A DNA stretch of 64,000 bases, taken from the NCBI GenBank assembly GCA_900556875.1, contig USQQ01000005.1, forward strand, positions 50,670 through 114,669, in the 5' to 3' direction. This document shows, piece after piece, positions 60,740-64,000 of this stretch. Below the pieces are notes generated by a model, which saw only the letters and a program-made list of their open reading frames with translations, was not told the DNA's origin and searched no databases. The position numbers and the translations under genes are program-made. Within the stretch, counting starts at the first letter, position 1, and each line of letters starts with the position of its first letter. The stretch comes from an uncultured Collinsella sp. (GTDB lineage Bacteria > Actinomycetota > Coriobacteriia > Coriobacteriales > Coriobacteriaceae).

Positions 60740-62071
60740 ATGAAGTACTTTGGCACCGACGGCTTTCGCGGTGAGGCTAACGTTGGGCTGACGGTAGAGC
60801 ACGCTTATAAGATTGGCCGTTTTGTGGGCTGGTATTACGGCGCCAACCGCGAGCGCAAGGCGCGCGTCATCGTGGGTAAGGACACGCGTCGCTCGAGTTA
60901 TATGTTCGAGGCGGCGCTGGTGAGTGGCCTGGTCGCGAGCGGTGCGGACGCCTATATGCTGCACGTGATCCCCACACCGGGTGTAGCGCATCAGACCGTG
61001 GAAGGCTGCTTCGATTGCGGCATCATGATCAGCGCGAGCCACAACCCGTTTTGCGATAACGGCATTAAGCTCGTCAATAGCGACGGTTTTAAGATGGACG
61101 AGGACGTACTGGAGCTCATCGAGGACTATATCGATGGCAAGAGCGAGGTGCCGCTGGCTACGGGCAACCACATTGGCGCCACGGTGGACTACATGCAGGG
61201 CCGCAACCGCTACATTGCCTCGCTCATTGCAAGTGCGAACTTTTCGCTGCAGGGCGTTAAGATCGGTCTCGACTGCGCCAACGGCTCGGCGTCCTCGGTG
61301 GCCAAGCCGGTGTTCGACGCGCTGGGCGCCGACGTGCGTGTGATCAATGCCGCGCCCGACGGCTTTAACATCAACGTCGACTGCGGCTCCACGCATATGG
61401 AGCGCCTACAGCGCCATGTGGTGGAGCAGGGCCTGGACGTGGGCTTTGCCTACGACGGCGATGCCGACCGCTGCCTGGCCGTGGACGAGCGCGGCCGCGT
61501 GGTCGATGGCGACCAGATCCTGTACGTGTGCGGCGTGTATCTGAACAAGCACGGTCGCCTTTCGGGCGGTACCGTGGTGCCGACGATCGCCAGCAACTTT
61601 GGCCTGATCAAGTCGCTGGAGCTTGCCGGCCTGAGTGCCGTGACCAGCGGCGTGGGCGACCGTCACGTGTACGCCAAGATGCGCGAGGGCGGCTACAGCC
61701 TGGGCGGCGAGCAGACGGGCCATACGATCTTTGGCGATATCGAGCGCACGGGCGACGGCATTATGACCTCGCTGCGCGTGATGGAAGTGATTCGTGCCGA
61801 GCGCGAGACGCTCTCGCAGCTCACGGCTCCGTGCAAGCTGCTGCCGCAAGCGCAGGTTGCCGTGCGCGTAGCGGATAAGGACGCCGCGCTGGGCAACATG
61901 GGCGTGCAGGCCGCCATCGCCGAGGCCGAGGCCGCGCTGGTGGGCGAGGGCCGCGTGCTCGTCCGCAAGAGCGGAACCGAGTCGGTGATTCGCGTGCTGG
62001 CCGAAGCCCCCGACCAGGCAGCTGCCGACGCAGCCATGAAGCGCATCGCAAGTGCTTTGGAAGCTCTGTAA
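60740..62071 (+). CDS. glmM: Phosphoglucosamine mutase
   Basis: A 443-residue alpha-D-phosphohexomutase making glucosamine-1-phosphate for UDP-GlcNAc. It opens MKYFGTDGFRGEAN; the phosphoserine loop is ISASHNP with Ser100, the metal loop YDGDADRCL, the sugar loop GGEQTGHTIF and the phosphate-binding loop VRKSGTESVIRV. All sites are intact and the length is normal. TAAGGAGAGCGC precedes the ATG. Confidence 0.96.
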   Translation: MKYFGTDGFRGEANVGLTVEHAYKIGRFVGWYYGANRERKARVIVGKDTRRSSYMFEAALVSGLVASGADAYMLHVIPTPGVAHQTVEGCFDCGIMISASHNPFCDNGIKLVNSDGFKMDEDVLELIEDYIDGKSEVPLATGNHIGATVDYMQGRNRYIASLIASANFSLQGVKIGLDCANGSASSVAKPVFDALGADVRVINAAPDGFNINVDCGSTHMERLQRHVVEQGLDVGFAYDGDADRCLAVDERGRVVDGDQILYVCGVYLNKHGRLSGGTVVPTIASNFGLIKSLELAGLSAVTSGVGDRHVYAKMREGGYSLGGEQTGHTIFGDIERTGDGIMTSLRVMEVIRAERETLSQLTAPCKLLPQAQVAVRVADKDAALGNMGVQAAIAEAEAALVGEGRVLVRKSGTESVIRVLAEAPDQAAADAAMKRIASALEAL

Positions 62072-62110
62072 GGTAGCCATCGGGGACGTTCTTAAACGAC
62101 TAGGTGGAAA

Positions 62111-62145
62111 AGGGGCGCCGCGGATAGATCCTGCGGCGCCCCCTT
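62111..62145. terminator. Two-way terminator between glmM and the carboxypeptidase gene
   Basis: AGGGGCGCCGC and GCGGCGCCCC form a strong stem with an 11-base loop; short A- and pyrimidine-rich flanks on both sides fit two-way use for these convergent genes. Confidence 0.8.
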
Positions 62146-62168
62146 CGTGTTGGTGTGTTGCTTAAGCT

Positions 62169-63752
62169 TTACAGCTCGTAGAGCGTGGTGAACTTGTCCT
62201 GCAGGTAGCTGCAGTAGTAGCGGGCATCGAATGCCATGCCGCAGGCGCCCTTGATGAGCTCCGGCGCGTCCTTGGCGCGGCCCCACTGCCAAATGTGCTC
62301 GCCCAGCCAAGCGCGGACGGGTGCCAAATCGCCGCTCGCACAGGCGCCGTTGAGGTCGACACCGTCGCGGCACATGGCCGGCACAAACATGGCATCGTAG
62401 GCGCTACCCAGCGCATACGTGGGGAAGTAGCCAAACGAGCCGCCGCTCCAGTGCGTATCCTGCAGGCAGCCGCGCGTGTCGTCGGGAACGGAAATGCCCA
62501 GGTACTCGTCCATAAAGCGGTTCCAAAGCGCAGGGATGTCCTTGGCCGTGGCCTCGCCGGCAAACAGCATGCGCTCAATCTGGTAGCGCACCATAATATG
62601 CAGCGGGTAGGTGAGCTCGTCGGCCTCGGTGCGGATCAGCGACGGCTGCGCGATGTTCACGGCGCGGTAGAGCGTGTCCTCGTCCACGTCGCCATAGACC
62701 TCGGGCGCGTGACGGCGCAGCACCTCGAGCAGCGGTCCCATAAAGGCGCGGCTGCGACCTACGGTGTTCTCAAAGAAGCGGCTCTGGCTCTCGTGGATGC
62801 CCATGGAGGTGCCGCCCTCCAGGCACGTGCGCGCATAGGCGGGATTGACGCCCAGCTCGTACATGGCGTGTCCCGCCTCGTGGATGATGCTGTAGACGTT
62901 GGAGATGCAATCGTCCTCGTAGATGTGCGTCGCGATGCGCGCGTCGCCCACCGAGAAACCCTCGCTAAACGGGTGCTCGGTAAAGGCGAGCGTGGTGTCG
63001 TCCAAGTCTAGGCCGACGAGCTTTATAAGGTCGAAGCTCATGGCGCGCTGGGCAGACTCGGGCACGCGGGCATGCAAGAAGTCAGCGGCGGGCTGCTGGC
63101 CGCGCTCGCCGATGGCGTGCACGAGCGGCACGACCGTGGCCTTGACCTCGTCGCAAAACGCATCAAAGCTCTGGGCGGAAAGGCCGCGCTCGTACTGGTC
63201 GAGCCAAACATCGTAGGGGTCGCGTTTGGGGTCCATGAGCTCGGCCTGATGCTTAAGCTGGCCGACGATTCTGTCCACATAGGGCTCAAAGCTTGCCCAG
63301 TCATTGGCCGTCTTGGCCTTGTGCCACACGGCGTCGGCCTCGCAGGTGAGCCTGGTCCAGGCCTCGGCCTCCTCGGTGGGAATGACGCTCGCCTCGCGCT
63401 GGTCGCGGCCGAGCACGCGAATCTCGTCGAGCAGTTGCGGGTCGTCGATTTTTCCGCCTGCGACCGTCTCACGCGCGAGAGAGCGCACGAGCTCAACAGA
63501 CTTTTTGCTGGTCAGCAGCTTGTGATGCTCGCCGGCAAGCGTGCCCATAGCATCGGCGCGCGCTGCGGCGCCGTTGGCGGGGGCAATCGTCGCTCCATCG
63601 AACTCGGCAATCTTGAGCAGGTACTCGCGAGTCCACAGCTTGCCCTCGAGTTTGCGGAACTTTTTGACGGCCTTGTCGACTTTAGCAGCCTTGACGCCCT
63701 TGGCAGCCTTTGCCACGGCGGCCTTGGCCTTCTTATCGAGTCTCTTTCCCAT
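62169..63752 (-). CDS. M32 family carboxypeptidase (carboxypeptidase Taq-like)
   Basis: A 527-residue zinc carboxypeptidase. The zinc site is SIIHEAGHAMYELG (HExxH), and the third ligand and family signature lie in GIHESQSRFFENTVGRSRAF. Further M32 features are the DPKRDPYDVWLDQYERGLS segment and YPLHIMVRYQIERMLF. It removes C-terminal residues except proline, in the cytoplasm. The N-terminal ~40 residues are very rich in Lys/Ala (KKAKAAVAKAAKGVKAAKVD), an unusual extension for the family. AAGGATACGGT precedes the start. Confidence 0.94.
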   Translation of the reverse strand: MGKRLDKKAKAAVAKAAKGVKAAKVDKAVKKFRKLEGKLWTREYLLKIAEFDGATIAPANGAAARADAMGTLAGEHHKLLTSKKSVELVRSLARETVAGGKIDDPQLLDEIRVLGRDQREASVIPTEEAEAWTRLTCEADAVWHKAKTANDWASFEPYVDRIVGQLKHQAELMDPKRDPYDVWLDQYERGLSAQSFDAFCDEVKATVVPLVHAIGERGQQPAADFLHARVPESAQRAMSFDLIKLVGLDLDDTTLAFTEHPFSEGFSVGDARIATHIYEDDCISNVYSIIHEAGHAMYELGVNPAYARTCLEGGTSMGIHESQSRFFENTVGRSRAFMGPLLEVLRRHAPEVYGDVDEDTLYRAVNIAQPSLIRTEADELTYPLHIMVRYQIERMLFAGEATAKDIPALWNRFMDEYLGISVPDDTRGCLQDTHWSGGSFGYFPTYALGSAYDAMFVPAMCRDGVDLNGACASGDLAPVRAWLGEHIWQWGRAKDAPELIKGACGMAFDARYYCSYLQDKFTTLYEL

Positions 63753-64000
63753 ACCGTATCCTTAATCTCGCAGGCCGAGCGCCGCAGGCGGGTGCACGGC
63801 CAGTTTGCACAGCTACCTGCCTTGTACCGGTTGATTTCCGATCTCAGCCGAACACATTGAGCTGACGGCACGCTCCCGCAGTTAACCGAACGCCCCCGCG
63901 GCCCCTCTCGGGCCCCGGGGGCGCCATTTTCCCAGTTGAAGGAATGGTGGAGATGTGTTTCGATGGGTCCGGTGGCCATGCTCCGCCCGCCGCCCGGCAC
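63753..64000. other. Right-end region with a large GC hairpin
   Basis: CGCCCCCGCGGCCC (63891-63904) and GGGCCCCGGGGGCG (63910-63923) pair at 13 of 14 positions, followed by CCATTTT on the plus strand, which looks like a terminator for a plus-strand transcript. No convincing plus-strand gene ends there. The promoter of the carboxypeptidase gene should lie here. The last 60 bases hold nothing I can name. Confidence 0.5.

Noticed and set aside
63512..64000. 162-codon minus-strand frame at the right edge
   Set aside because: It overlaps the start of the M32 gene in another frame and has no motif; probably chance.

Overview
The window looks like a chromosome segment of a Coriobacteriia actinobacterium, most likely the gut genus Collinsella. 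The evidence is high-GC coding DNA with GTG/TTG starts and purine-rich ribosome sites, a mannose-family PTS linked to FrlB-like deglycases, and Actinobacteria-like housekeeping genes. The genus is inferred from gene content recalled from memory; no search was run.

Layout. 0-11 kb is mostly housekeeping: an HTH protein, rmuC, an ABC exporter, nth, mfd, a PAP2 phosphatase, a threonine aldolase-like enzyme and an acetyltransferase. 11-26 kb is a sugar-amine (Amadori product) locus: three GntR/UTRA regulators, three FrlB/GfrF-like SIS proteins, a mannose-type PTS (IIAB, IIC, IID), a DMT permease and a HAD phosphatase, with recQ and a YitT-type protein in between. Three distinct candidate operator families can be seen in front of these genes. 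26-33 kb holds ldh, metA (with Glu111, predicting acetyl-CoA use), a 5-formyl-THF cyclo-ligase, a hicAB toxin-antitoxin pair and a large M16 peptidase.

33-47.7 kb is an accessory region. It contains an AlbA_2-type regulator between two related repeat blocks, a PilZ gene coupled to a membrane protein, a low-GC AIPR phage-resistance gene bracketed by two near-identical terminators, two secreted TYAWF proteins, an HNH endonuclease with an SRA-like N-terminal region, an AAA_14/DUF4143 ATPase behind six 23-bp-spaced palindromes, and a nuclease-like protein, ending near tRNA-Val(GAC). 47.9-57 kb is the most unusual part: four more TYAWF secreted proteins, two SipW/ER-type signal peptidases, a membrane-anchored McrB-type AAA+ ATPase and a DUF2357-like protein with a very long coiled coil, in one close-packed cluster. 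57-64 kb returns to general genes: a DMT permease, a DUF4012 membrane protein, glmM and an M32 carboxypeptidase.

How the genes may work together. Seven proteins at 35.8-36.9, 40.2-42.0 and 48.0-51.5 kb share a C-terminal EGxDPxC-like motif, and six share a TYAWF/TFAWF segment just after the N-terminal hydrophobic helix. With the two SipW-like peptidases, the AAA+/DUF2357 pair and a PilZ protein, they suggest an undescribed TasA/camelysin-like surface-fibre or secretion apparatus, possibly responsive to c-di-GMP. The intergenic DNA is rich in palindromes of several families, many at gene ends; no transposase was seen in the window.
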